Positions 1 to 9,127 of a stretch of 64,000 nucleotides of DNA are shown one piece after another (the stretch's first letter is position 1; every line of letters begins with the position of its first letter). Under the pieces are notes generated by a model. The model was not told where the DNA came from, did not search any database, and saw only the letters and a program-made list of their open reading frames with translations. The stretch spans positions 372,001 through 436,000 of the forward strand of contig CP137670.1 of NCBI GenBank assembly GCA_037976565.1, read 5' to 3'. Both the position numbers and the translations under genes were made by a program. This stretch comes from Mesocentrotus franciscanus (taxonomy: Eukaryota > Echinodermata > Echinoidea > Camarodonta > Strongylocentrotidae).

Positions 1-49
1 CAAAGGGCAAAGGGCAGAGCTATAGAAAATTAAGGAACATTACAAGACA

Positions 50-330
50 TAATAGAAGGAGAACGAGAACCAGAGCAGGAGGAGAGGTAGAGGGTGAGAG
101 AGAAGAAAAAGAGAAGGGCAGAGGCAGAGGGAGACAGAGTAAGAGAATAAGAGGGAGGCAAGGCAAGAGGTCGAGGTAGAGGGAGGCAGAGAGAGGGAGA
201 GAGTGAAAGAGTAGAGAGAGAGAGATGCAAAGACAGAGCAAGAGAAGGATAGGGGGAAGAACAAGAGAGGGGAAGGGAAACAGAGCAAGAGAGAGGAGAG
301 AGAGAGAGAGAGATGCAATGTAGAACGATG
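50..330. repeat. polypurine (GA-rich) tract
   Basis: Almost pure A/G on the plus strand, with GAGAGA and GGAGGCAGAG motifs. The complementary strand gives long Leu/Ser-rich open frames in all three frames, which is a composition effect. Related tracts occur at 2262, 11948, 14390, 16552 and 19098. Confidence 0.9.
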
Positions 331-746
331 CATTCAATATTTCCAGCATAAATAGAATTGAATATTTACTATATTATAGAGAAAGAGAGAAGTTATAGAC
401 ATGTAAACAATTCTATGTCCATGGGAGAGACGTAAACATTGCATATACCTGGGCTGAATAACTGGAAAGTATAAACGTCTGGGAAGGAGACTAACATCAT
501 AAAAATGGGATGATTTGATATATTCCAACAGATTTGGGAGATTAACCCTATAGGTTTAATACACGACAAGGAATCAGATTTCCCATAGGGTTGTACTCAA
601 ACGATTGACATTCTTCTCCCATAGATATAACACGCAAAATTAGGCATTTTATTACATTGTTTGTGATTGTATATGATAATATGTTATAATAGTCGAAGAA
701 GATCATAAAATCAAATTTAAAACGACGGCAAAAAAAAAAAAAAAAA

Positions 747-818
747 TGACCCACCAGGAATCGAACTTGGGTCGCCGGAATGGGAGGCAAGTGCTATGAC
801 CACTATACCAAAATAATC
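747..818 (-). pseudogene. tRNA-Gly(CCC)-like Pol III module, copy 1
   Basis: On the minus strand an A box (TGGTATAGTGG) and a B box (GTTCGATTC) are spaced as in a tRNA. The anticodon loop reads CTCCCAT (anticodon CCC, Gly). The T stem is nearly intact. The acceptor stem does not pair and the anticodon stem has mismatches, so it is not a working tRNA. A run of about 17 T follows the 3' end on the transcribed strand, a ready-made Pol III terminator. It looks like the head of a tRNA-derived SINE or a captured tRNA gene carried inside the unit. Confidence 0.75.
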
Positions 819-1712
819 CACATAGACATTACACGTGAACGGAAAATGGAATTCTCAAATCCCACTTTGCAAGTGAAATATGAGCATGATCCCGGCATCT
901 GATCGAAAAATAAAGGGCACACTTGTGATAGCTTATTGTCTCAGCTACAACATACTCAAAGCTCAGCGAAAACAAAACTAAAACGACGGAGATATTGCTC
1001 GCGAAAGACGGTAATGTAGAATCCAGTTTTGAGAAAAAGTCATGTCCCATAGAGAATACACGCAAAATGTGAAAAATTGACATGCCTCCTTTAATCGCAA
1101 AATACGCCATGATGCCTTTGTCAAAATGAAAATTCGTGGTGACTGCATTTGTAGAGAATTGTCTCAGCTAGAACATATCAAAATTTGGAAGAAAATCGAC
1201 AATATTTACTGCAATATTGTCAAATGAATACACAAATTATGATGTCATATTTTCAAAATCAAATTTACGAGTTCATATGCAAATATGACGACGTCAGAAC
1301 ATACGATTGGACAAAATTATACATGAAATCACATCAAAATTTCATGGGCTTCCAAATATGTTAAAAATTTGGGGTATTTAGGCATTCTGAAGAGCTATGG
1401 CGGATTTTGTATAGACATGTTTTTACCACTTTTTACATTATATTGCCCATTGACGCGCGCACGAATTTTAAAGTTTGACGCACGCGTGTGGCATTATGGA
1501 AGGTCGAGAATGACTGGAAATAGTTGGAAATTGTCAAAAATAGTGTCAGGAATACAAACCATGCGAAAAACGGCGTTTTACGATGTGTACGCGCTGCGAG
1601 CGCGCATGACGCGCGCGCGGACGCGCACGGACGGAAATTTTTGAAATGCTTAAAATGACCTGATTCGTACTCTCGTTTAATAGTTAACTGATTTTGAGCA
1701 TTTTAAAATTTT

Positions 1713-1734
1713 GACGCGCGCGTACGCGCGCGTC
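1713..1734. repeat. perfect CG-alternating palindrome
   Basis: A 22-base self-complementary run of alternating C and G with GTAC at the centre. Related but length-variable CG runs occur in the other units, for example near 3870, 13580, 15995 and 22065. Such sequence can form Z-DNA or cruciforms; this is inference from composition. Confidence 0.8.
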
Positions 1735-2004
1735 CTTTATACGACCTTTGACGACATTGTTGACCTTGACCTGAAGTATATGTGATATGAATATGAATGA
1801 CCTTTGATTACGCATCATGAAGATATGATTGATCATGTGATTTCACAAAATGGCGCCTGGATGACGTCACGATGACCTGATGACCTTGAAAATGTTCTTG
1901 TCACGTCTTATGACAATGACCTATGACTGTGCCAAAATTGAAAGAAATTGACTGTACCGATCTTGAGTTATCCTCGGAACAAAAAGGGGAGAAATAAATA
2001 AAAA

Positions 2005-2046
2005 CTAGAAATGTAATTCGTCATGAGGACGAATTAGGTGGTCTGT
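2005..2046 (-). other. Helitron-type 3' terminus, AATTCGTC hairpin
   Basis: Read on the minus strand: ACAGACCACCT, then TAATTCGTC-CTCAT-GACGAATTA, then six bases, CTAG, and T. Hairpin, short spacer, CTAG and a following T are the defining 3' features of Helitrons. Confidence 0.75.
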
Positions 2047-2261
2047 TATGTAATCTGAATAACTGATCTTGTAGAAAATTGTCTTAGCTACAACATATCA
2101 AAATTTGGAAGAAAATCGATCCATATTTACAGAGATACAATCAATTTTCCATAAATATGCTGACGTCATAATATGCAAATTCGTATTTTGAGTTCCAAGG
2201 CCAAAGGGCAGAGCTATAGAAAATTAAGGAACATTACAAGACATAATAGAAGGAGAACGAG

Positions 2262-2512
2262 AACCAGAGGCGGGAGAGGTAGAGGGTGAGAGAGAAGAAA
2301 AAGAGAAGGGCAGAGGCAGAGGGAGACAGAGCAAGAGAATAAGAGGGAGGCAAGGCAAGAGGTCGAGGTAGAGGAGGCAGAGAGAGAGGAGGGTAAAAGA
2401 GTAGAGAGAGATATATATGCAGAGACAGAGCAAGAGAAGGAGAGGGGCAAAATAAGAGAGGAGAAGGGAAACATGCAGAGCAAGAGAGAGAGAAGAGAGA
2501 GATGCAATGGAG
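2262..2512. repeat. polypurine tract
   Basis: Second copy of the GA-rich module, with ATATATAT inserted near 2410. It differs from copy 1 by several small indels. Confidence 0.9.
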
Positions 2513-2906
2513 AACGATGCATTCAATATATCCAGCATAAATAGAATTTAATATAGAGAAAGAGAGAAGTATAGACAAGTAAACAATTCTATGTCCACGG
2601 GAGAGACGTAAACATGCATATACCTGGGCTGAATAACTGGAAAAAGTAAAAACGTCTGGGAAGGAACTAGCAAGGTGATTTGATATTGTAGCAGAGTTGG
2701 GAGATAAACCCTATATTAGGTTTAATACACGACAAGGAACCAGATTTCCCATAGGGTTGTACTCAAACGATTGACATTCTCTCCCATAGATATAACACGC
2801 ACAATTAGGCATTTTATTCATTGTTTGTGATTGTATATGATAATATGTTATAATAGTCGAAGAAGATCATAAAATCAAATTTAAAACGACGGCAAAAAAA
2901 AAAAAA

Positions 2907-2978
2907 TGACCCACCAGGAATCGAACTTGGGTCGCCGGAATGGGAGGCAAGTGCTATGACCACTATACCAAAATAATC
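2907..2978 (-). pseudogene. tRNA-Gly(CCC)-like module, copy 2
   Basis: Identical in the boxes and anticodon loop to the copy at 747. The T-run terminator is shorter, about 13 T. Confidence 0.75.
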
Positions 2979-4189
2979 CACATAGACATTACACGTGAAC
3001 GGAAAATGGAATTCTCAAATCCCACTTTGCAAGTGAAATATGAGCATGATCCTGGCATCTGATCGAAAAATAAAGGCACACTTGTGATAGCTTATTGTCT
3101 CAGCTACAACATACTCGAAGCTCAGCGAAAACAAAACTAAAACGACGGAGATATTGCTCGCGAAAGACGGGAATGTAGAATCCAGTTTTGAGAAAAAGTC
3201 ATGTCCCATAGAGAATACACGCAAAATGTGAAAAATTGACATGCCTCCTTTAATCGCAAAAATACGCCATGATGCTTTTGTCAAAATGAAAAATCGTGTT
3301 AACTGCATTGGTAGAGAATTGTCTCAGCTACAACATATCAAAATTTGGAAGAAAATCGACAACCGATTACTGCAATATTATCAAATGAATACAAAAATTA
3401 TGATGTCATATTTTCAAAATCAAATTTTCGAGTTCATATGCAAATATGACGACGTCAGAACATACGATTGGACAAAATTATACATGAAATCACATAAACA
3501 TTTCATGGGCTTCCAGAAATGTTAAAAATTTGGGGGTATTTAGGCATTCTGACGAGCTATGGCGGATTTTATATAGACATGTTTTTACCACTTTTTACAT
3601 TATATTGCCCATTGACGCGCGCACGAATTTTAAAGTTTGACGCACGCGTGTGGCATTATGGAAGGTCGAGAATGACTGGAAATAGTTTGAAATTGTCAAA
3701 AATAGTGTCAGGAATACAAACCATGCGAAAAACGGCGTTTTTACGATGTGTACGCGCTGCGCGCGCATGACGCGCGCGCGGACGCGCACGGACGGAAATT
3801 TTGAAATGCTTAAAATGACCTGATTCGTACTCTCGTTTAATAGTTAAGTGATTTTGAGCATATTAAAATTTTGACGCGCGTACGCGCGCGTCCTGACCTA
3901 TACGACCTTTGACGACATGACTTGTTGACCCTTGACCGGAAGTATATGTGATATGAATATGAATGACCTTTGATAACGCATCATGAAGATATGATTGATC
4001 ATGTGATTTCACAAAATGGCGCCTGGATGACGTCACGATGACCTGATGACCGTGAAAATGTTCCTGTCACGTCTCATGACAATGACCTATGACTGTGCCA
4101 AAATGAATGAAATTGACTAAACCGATCTTGAGTTATCCTCGGAACAAAAAAGTGGGAGAAATAAATAAAAATAAAGAATAAAGAAAGAA

Positions 4190-4612
4190 AATTCTGACAA
4201 AAACAATAGGTGATCTGTCGATACCGACAGACCACCTAATAAATAAATAAATAAAGAAGAAAGAAAATTCTGACGAAACTAATAGGTGATCTGTCGATAC
4301 CGACAGACCACCTAATAAATAAAGAAAGAAAATTCTGACAAAAACAATAGGTGATCTGTCGATATCGACAGACCACCTAATAAATAAATAAATAAATAAA
4401 GAAGAAAGAAAATTCTGACGAAATTAATAGGTGATCTGTCGATACCGACAGACCACCTAATAAATAAATAAATAAAGAAGAAAGAAAATTCTGACGAAAT
4501 TAATAGGTGATCTGTCGATACCGACAGACCACCTAATAAAGAATAATAAATAAATAATAAAGGCAATTCTAACGAAAACATAAGGTGGTCTGTATTATAT
4601 ACAGCCCACCTA
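4190..4612. repeat. tandem array of palindromes (65-80 bp period)
   Basis: Five copies of an imperfect palindrome, AGGTGATCTGTCG-ATA-CGACAGACCACCT, begin at 4208, 4284, 4349, 4429 and 4505. They are separated by A-rich spacers containing GAAAATTCTGACGAAA. A sixth, divergent palindrome lies at 4583-4611 (AGGTGGTCTGTAT...ATACAGCCCACCT). Each can fold into a hairpin of about 12 bp. The array sits at the 5' end of the minus-strand unit and is cut by the LINE. Confidence 0.85.
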
Positions 4613-4682
4613 ATAATAATTTTAAAGCTAAACTTGGAAATGTTGATTGGACCATGGTCTCAAATGAAGAAGACGTAAATAT

Positions 4683-5153
4683 TTGAATATCTTTATTCAA
4701 CTTTACAATGAAGCTTTCCCGACACAGAATCTCAAACTCTCAAGTTACAAAAAGACTCCTCGAATGCTTTGGGTCAATTCGGCTCTTTTGAAATCAATAA
4801 ACAGGAAAAATAGGCTGTTCTATAAATACAAATGTAACCCCACAAATAAAAATCATTTGAAGTACACAAATTATAAAAATACATTGACAAACCTGCTTCG
4901 GAATGCTAAAAAAGATTATTATTGTAATCAGTTTACTTCCTGTAGTGGAGACATTAAAGGAACATGGAGAACCATAAAGAATGTACTTAACAGTTCACCA
5001 AATTCACTCGAAATCACTAAAATTAAGAATCATGAAACCGCAACTGACAACAAACAAACTATTGCCGAAATATTTAATGACTGTTTTACCAATATTGGAC
5101 CAGATTTGGCTCGATCTATACCAAAGTCGGCAAAATCATTTGATTGTTTTTGA
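4683..5153 (+). pseudogene. LINE ORF2 fragment: endonuclease-RT linker
   Basis: 156-codon open frame, basic and Lys/Asn/Tyr-rich. It contains RKNRLFYKYKCNPTNKN and LLRNAKKDYYCNQF, the typical linker between endonuclease and RT in Jockey/CR1-group LINEs, followed by FNDCFTNIGPDLA, which commonly precedes the RT. It stops at a TGA just before the RT fingers. The endonuclease upstream is missing, so this is a dead copy. Confidence 0.8.
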
Positions 5154-5178
5154 ATAATCCCAACCCTCTACACTATTC

Positions 5179-5480
5179 ATGGTACCAACCAATGAACAAG
5201 AAATAACTGACATTGTGAACAGTTTAAAGGTTAAAAAGGCCCCAGGTTATGATGATATTACAAATATGTTACTGAAAAGTGTCATTAAAGAAATTAACGT
5301 ACCTGTAACCCATATTATGAATTTGTCTATGTTGAATGGCATAGTACCTGGACAAATGAAGATAGCAAAAGTTATACCGATTTTTAAAAGGGTGATCCAC
5401 TGGAACGTAGTAATTACAGGCCAATTTCTCTACTCACCACTTTTTCAAAGATTCTTGAAAACTGATCTACAATCGAACAT
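5179..5480 (+). pseudogene. LINE reverse transcriptase, fingers (frameshifted)
   Basis: Begins VPTNEQEITDIVNSLKVKKAPGYDDI, the N-terminal RT signature with the conserved KAPGxD. After KVIPIFKR near 5389 the frame shifts; the next frame reads GDPLERSNYRPISLLTTFSK, the following conserved block. One small indel therefore separates the two halves. The copy cannot make an intact RT. Confidence 0.85.
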
Positions 5481-5506
5481 TTCATTTTTTCACACGTTGT
5501 GGAATT

Positions 5507-5990
5507 TTGGCGGATTCTCAGTTTGGTTTTCGAGAGAAACATTCAACGTCTCATGCTCTACTCCTTTTTATAAATAAAATTGCGTCCGCTCTTGACGACC
5601 GCTGTCATACTGTAGGATTATTCTTGGATTTTTCCAAGGCATTTGATACAATTGATCATAACATTTTGTTTAAAAAGCTTCAGCATTATGGTGTCAGGGG
5701 TAAGGCCTTGGAGTGGTACAAAAGTTACCTCAGTAGTCGAACACAATTTGTTTTACTAAATGGAATTGCATCGAGTGTCAAGCCTGTTACGTGCGGTGTT
5801 CCTCAGGGGTCTCTCTTAGGGCCACTACTATTCATAACATATATAAATGACTTCATCCCGACTATTGTCATTTATACTATACGCAGATGACTCAAGCATA
5901 TTTTACTCACATAAGAATCCTCAAATTCTTGTTGAAACTGTCAATTCGGAACTTAAGAATGTTGCACAGTGGATTTTGCGAATAGACTAT
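5507..5990 (+). pseudogene. LINE reverse transcriptase, palm (frameshifted)
   Basis: Holds QFGFREKHSTSHALL, the metal-binding motif A block LFLDFSKAFDTIDH (about 5620-5660) and the motif B block CGVPQGSLLGPLLF (about 5790-5835). The catalytic YADD (5880-5891) is present, but in a different frame from motif B because of a one-base slip near 5860. A further frame change before 5990 leads into NRLSLNLDKTNFM. The catalytic residues are intact but the reading frame is broken. Confidence 0.9.
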
Positions 5991-6126
5991 CCCTGAATTT
6001 GGACAAAACTAATTTCATGTTTTTAGCAATTCAATTTCCGATTTACCTGGAGATATCTATTTCAACAATGTCAAAATTAAGAAAGTACAATCGACCAAGT
6101 TTCTTGGCCTGTTTATTGATGATTGA

Positions 6127-6390
6127 ATGACATGGAAAATACATACAAATTATTTGTGTTCATTACTATCAAGAAATGCTGGTGTGATATACAAACTGAA
6201 ATCTATGTTCCCATCATATGTATTGCAAATGTTGTACTCCGCTTTAATGTTGCCCTACTTGAACTATGGTATTCTTGCCTGGGGTAATTCATTGAAACTC
6301 CAATTGGACAAAATCTTGTTGTTCAAAAAAGAGCAATACGTACAATTTGCAATGTACCTGCTCGTACTCACTCGGGCCTCTCTTCTTTGA
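6127..6390 (+). pseudogene. LINE RT thumb region
   Basis: Reads WKIHTNYLCSLLSRNAGVIYKLK...LMLPYLNYGILAWGN, the conserved thumb block of Jockey/CR1-group RTs. Its frame ends near 6390, while the continuing protein is in the frame beginning near 6347, so another indel lies in the overlap. Confidence 0.85.
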
Positions 6391-6706
6391 TACTAAAGTA
6401 CTGAGAGTTCAGGATATTTTTAATTTACAATTAGGCAGCCTCATGTTTCAGCTGAATAACAACGAACTGCCCCAGGCACTATCATATTTGTTTAAGAAAA
6501 GAAATCAAGTTCACGACTATCCTACCCGACAGGCGTTTTCCTATCACCTTCCTAGAACAAGAACACGATTTGCTAAAAATACCTTAATATATACAGGTCC
6601 CAAGTTCTGGAATTCTCTCGATTCTGTGACTAAAAGGTCTGTTAGTGTTCGTGTATTCAGAAGAAAATTGAAATGCCATTATTTGAATACATATTGTCAT
6701 TCCTGA
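6347..6706 (+). pseudogene. LINE ORF2 C-terminal domain
   Basis: 119-codon frame with HDYPTRQAFSYHLPRTRTRF and TGPKFWNSLDSV followed by a basic FRRKLKCHYLN end, the typical tail of this LINE group. The normal stop at about 6706 is followed by roughly 480 bp of 3' UTR with no other coding signal. Confidence 0.85.
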
Positions 6707-7199
6707 TTCCTGACTATTTTTGTCTTCAAGCTGTATGCTTTAGTTGATTACAATGAGTAAATAACGATACGGCCATGCCAACTATGTACATATACCATTT
6801 ATGTTGAGAACAGACTACATTGTACTATTATTTCAATAAGCTGCAGATATATTCCCTTCCCTTTCCCTTGTCTCTTGTAGTTATTTGTGAGTATCGGTTC
6901 ATGTATCCCTGTAATCTCCCTTTCCCTGTTTTAGCGTGTATTTGTATTTTATAAACCTAACTTTAGTTAATTATGTCATTTGTAGTTTAAGGGCCTATCC
7001 ACAACAAGCTCTGCTTTTCCATAGGCTCCGCCACTATATCTCTTAAGTTCAACTGAAGGACAATTTTCTGAATAGTGTGTACCGGTATTATATTTACATG
7101 CATATTATAATCATTTTTCAATATGTTGTTACACTCTTTGTACAATGAGATATTGTGGAAACCAATAAATTATCTTATTTATCTTATCTAATATCACTT

Positions 7200-7302
7200 A
7201 CGGGGTTCAAAATAGTCCCCGAAAAAATCGCCTCGCCGCTACGCGGCTCGGACTTCGCGGCTCGTGGACGATGCTCCGCATCTTCATTGGGTCGAACCCC
7301 GT
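7200..7302. repeat. CpG-rich foldback repeat, copy 1
   Basis: Ends are the perfect inverted pair ACGGGGTTC (7200-7208) and GAACCCCGT (7294-7302). The centre is CpG-rich and itself repetitive (GCCGCTACGCGGCTCG, CTTCGCGGCTCG). The preceding ATCACTT is shared with copy 2. It starts just past the LINE tail. Its class is unknown. Confidence 0.65.
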
Positions 7303-7393
7303 TAAACTGTTACTTGATTTAAAAGACGTTATCATGCACTGCTTTTTATGGTCTCCATTGTGTTAGTATATAGATGCTAGGAAAACATCACTT

Positions 7394-7485
7394 ACGGGGT
7401 TCAAAATAGCAACAACATAAAATCGCCTCGCCGCTTCGCGGCTCGTGGACGATGCTCCGTGTCGTCATTGGGTCAATCCCCTTAG
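7394..7485. repeat. CpG-rich foldback repeat, copy 2
   Basis: Direct repeat of 7200-7302 about 195 bp downstream, sharing CATCACTTACGGGGTTCAAA and CGTGGACGATGCTCCG. Its right inverted end is degraded (GTCAATCCCC instead of GTCGAACCCC). Confidence 0.6.
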
Positions 7486-7490
7486 CAAAA

Positions 7491-7513
7491 GCTAGATCCC
7501 ATCATCCGCCCCT
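7491..7513. mobile_element. hAT-like MITE terminus fragment
   Basis: CTAGATCCCATCATCCGCCCCTG resembles the CAGNGGCGGATCC-type hAT inverted terminus in reverse. No partner terminus is found upstream. Confidence 0.4.
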
Positions 7514-7618
7514 GAATCCCTACTCTTTGAGGGGTAGGAGAAAGCAATTTTACGTCATATTACTACAGGAAGTGCCTGAATGGACCTTATGTGGTTCTAA
7601 AATTGCAAATGCTTTACT

Positions 7619-7759
7619 CAGGGAGGTTCTGACCCTCCCAGACCCACCGCTTGGTCGCTCCGCTCCCTCGCCGCTGACGCCTCGCTCCATCGTTTTTCAT
7701 ATATTTCACCCCATGCGATTTTGTGCCCTCCTGGTAAGAAATTCCTGGATCCGCCACTG
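7619..7759 (-). mobile_element. truncated hAT-type MITE
   Basis: The minus strand begins CAGTGGCGGATCCAGGAATT, a textbook hAT terminal repeat shared with the intact MITE at 61455-61775. It runs through a GGGTCTGGGAGGGTCAGAACC block and ends at CTGAG without the second terminus. The flanks (GCTTTACT, CAGGATAT) do not match, so the left end is lost. Confidence 0.6.
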
Positions 7760-8627
7760 CAGGATATAATAGAGAATATTTCCGCCAGGCGAATAAGTGT
7801 ATTCAAATACAAACAACCGAGCGGCCCGAGTGACTGGTTTTTCTTTAGAGTTTATGAACTTTAGTCTGACTGTTTTTAATTCGGCGGAGGTCGTGCAGAC
7901 ATGAATAATAATACTGGAGAGATATCATAGAACTGAGATTGGATTAAGTTAAATCACTGTCGAACTTGCTTACTTGGAAAAAGATTATTGCAGAAAATAT
8001 TTTGGAAGTAAGACTAAATTCATCGACGAAATGATCAGGGATTCAGACAGCAATTTGAAACGTGCTCATGGTGCGGAACCAATATATTGAGGAGGTTTTT
8101 GTAAGTTGTATTGCAATTAAGGTTGGATTCCGTACCAAAACTGATGAACGGCGTTTCCTTTCGCACATTCCATCTATCTTAACTTGCAATCTTGTAACTC
8201 TCTAGTGGACAAACTGTAACAACTTGACAGCAGCTTGCTTGGTCTGTCAGTCTCTGAACAGAATTATTTAGTGCTTGCGGCTGTGGAAGATCAATCAAGT
8301 AAAAGCCTAGCGATAAAGTATTGGAACCTCTCATCCTTTGTATACTGATGCGCTCTGTGAATACTGATTGATATTTTCCTTCTTTTTGAAAGTGATCTCA
8401 TTTTCTGAGCCCGAGGACACTGTACAATTTTGCTTACGTTTTACGTGATACCAGGCAGCATATTTTGACGCCATGACGGGACATCGCTCAAGAGAAAGAC
8501 TGGCTATCGCCATGGTGGTGTCTTAAATCGCATTGAATTTGAAGGAGTGTCATTCATCACTCGGTATGTTACTTTAAGTTCACAATAATCAATTACAATA
8601 AGAATTATAATACTATAAGGATAAAAG
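7760..8627. other. no feature recognised
   Basis: AT-rich, apparently low-copy sequence up to the first gap. A 60-codon minus-strand frame (8331-8513) resembles nothing I know, and no repeat of the surrounding field is present. Confidence 0.5.
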
Positions 8628-9127
8628 NNNNNNNNNNNNNNNNNNNNNNNNNNNNNNNNNNNNNNNNNNNNNNNNNNNNNNNNNNNNNNNNNNNNNNNNN
8701 NNNNNNNNNNNNNNNNNNNNNNNNNNNNNNNNNNNNNNNNNNNNNNNNNNNNNNNNNNNNNNNNNNNNNNNNNNNNNNNNNNNNNNNNNNNNNNNNNNNN
8801 NNNNNNNNNNNNNNNNNNNNNNNNNNNNNNNNNNNNNNNNNNNNNNNNNNNNNNNNNNNNNNNNNNNNNNNNNNNNNNNNNNNNNNNNNNNNNNNNNNNN
8901 NNNNNNNNNNNNNNNNNNNNNNNNNNNNNNNNNNNNNNNNNNNNNNNNNNNNNNNNNNNNNNNNNNNNNNNNNNNNNNNNNNNNNNNNNNNNNNNNNNNN
9001 NNNNNNNNNNNNNNNNNNNNNNNNNNNNNNNNNNNNNNNNNNNNNNNNNNNNNNNNNNNNNNNNNNNNNNNNNNNNNNNNNNNNNNNNNNNNNNNNNNNN
9101 NNNNNNNNNNNNNNNNNNNNNNNNNNN
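8628..9127. other. assembly gap (500 N)
   Basis: Exactly 500 N, a placeholder size. The true distance and order across it are unknown. The sequence resumes inside a Helitron-like unit. Confidence 0.99.

Larger units (their letters stand above)
1..2004 (-). mobile_element. Helitron-like non-autonomous unit, partial
   Basis: Repeat unit whose 3' end lies before the window. In plus-strand order it holds a polypurine tract (50-330), an A-run and tRNA-Gly-like module (about 729-818), a block with TGTCTCAGCTA motifs (930-1200), CG-alternating sequence (1455-1735), and a 5' end with ATGGCGCC and TGACGTCA (1850-1870). It abuts the CTAG of the next unit at 2005. The same order of modules recurs in the following units. 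No Rep/helicase coding is seen. The assignment to Helitrons rests on the termini described at 2005-2046. Confidence 0.6.
2005..4612 (-). mobile_element. Helitron-like unit with hairpin-array 5' end
   Basis: The 3' end on the minus strand is the CTAG at 2005-2008, six bases from a 9-bp hairpin (2014-2036), preceded by ACAGACCACCT (2036-2046). The body repeats the order of the 1-2004 unit: polypurine tract, tRNA-like module, CG-rich part, ATGGCGCC/TGACGTCA. It ends in a short tandem array of palindromes (4190-4612). A LINE follows directly. The 3' module (2047-2203) matches that of the unit starting at 16295, so two 3' subtypes exist. Confidence 0.65.
4613..7191 (+). mobile_element. 5'-truncated Jockey/CR1-group LINE
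   Basis: Non-LTR retrotransposon copy lacking its endonuclease: the coding part starts in the endonuclease-RT linker. Fingers, palm, thumb and C-terminal region follow in order but in shifted frames. The 3' UTR ends in a TTATCT-rich tail near 7160-7190. Truncation at the 5' end is the usual outcome of target-primed insertion. It inserted in or next to the hairpin array. The exact clade (Daphne, Jockey or CR1) cannot be fixed by eye. The 5' boundary is approximate. Confidence 0.85.

Noticed and set aside
20..349. Several 90-110 codon Leu/Ser-rich frames on the minus strand (also near 2220, 14366, 16388 and 19067)
   Set aside because: They follow from GA-tract composition: all three frames are open and vary with indels between copies.
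747..818. Functional tRNA-Gly genes
   Set aside because: The acceptor stem does not pair and the anticodon stem has mismatches in every copy; only the Pol III boxes and T arm are kept.
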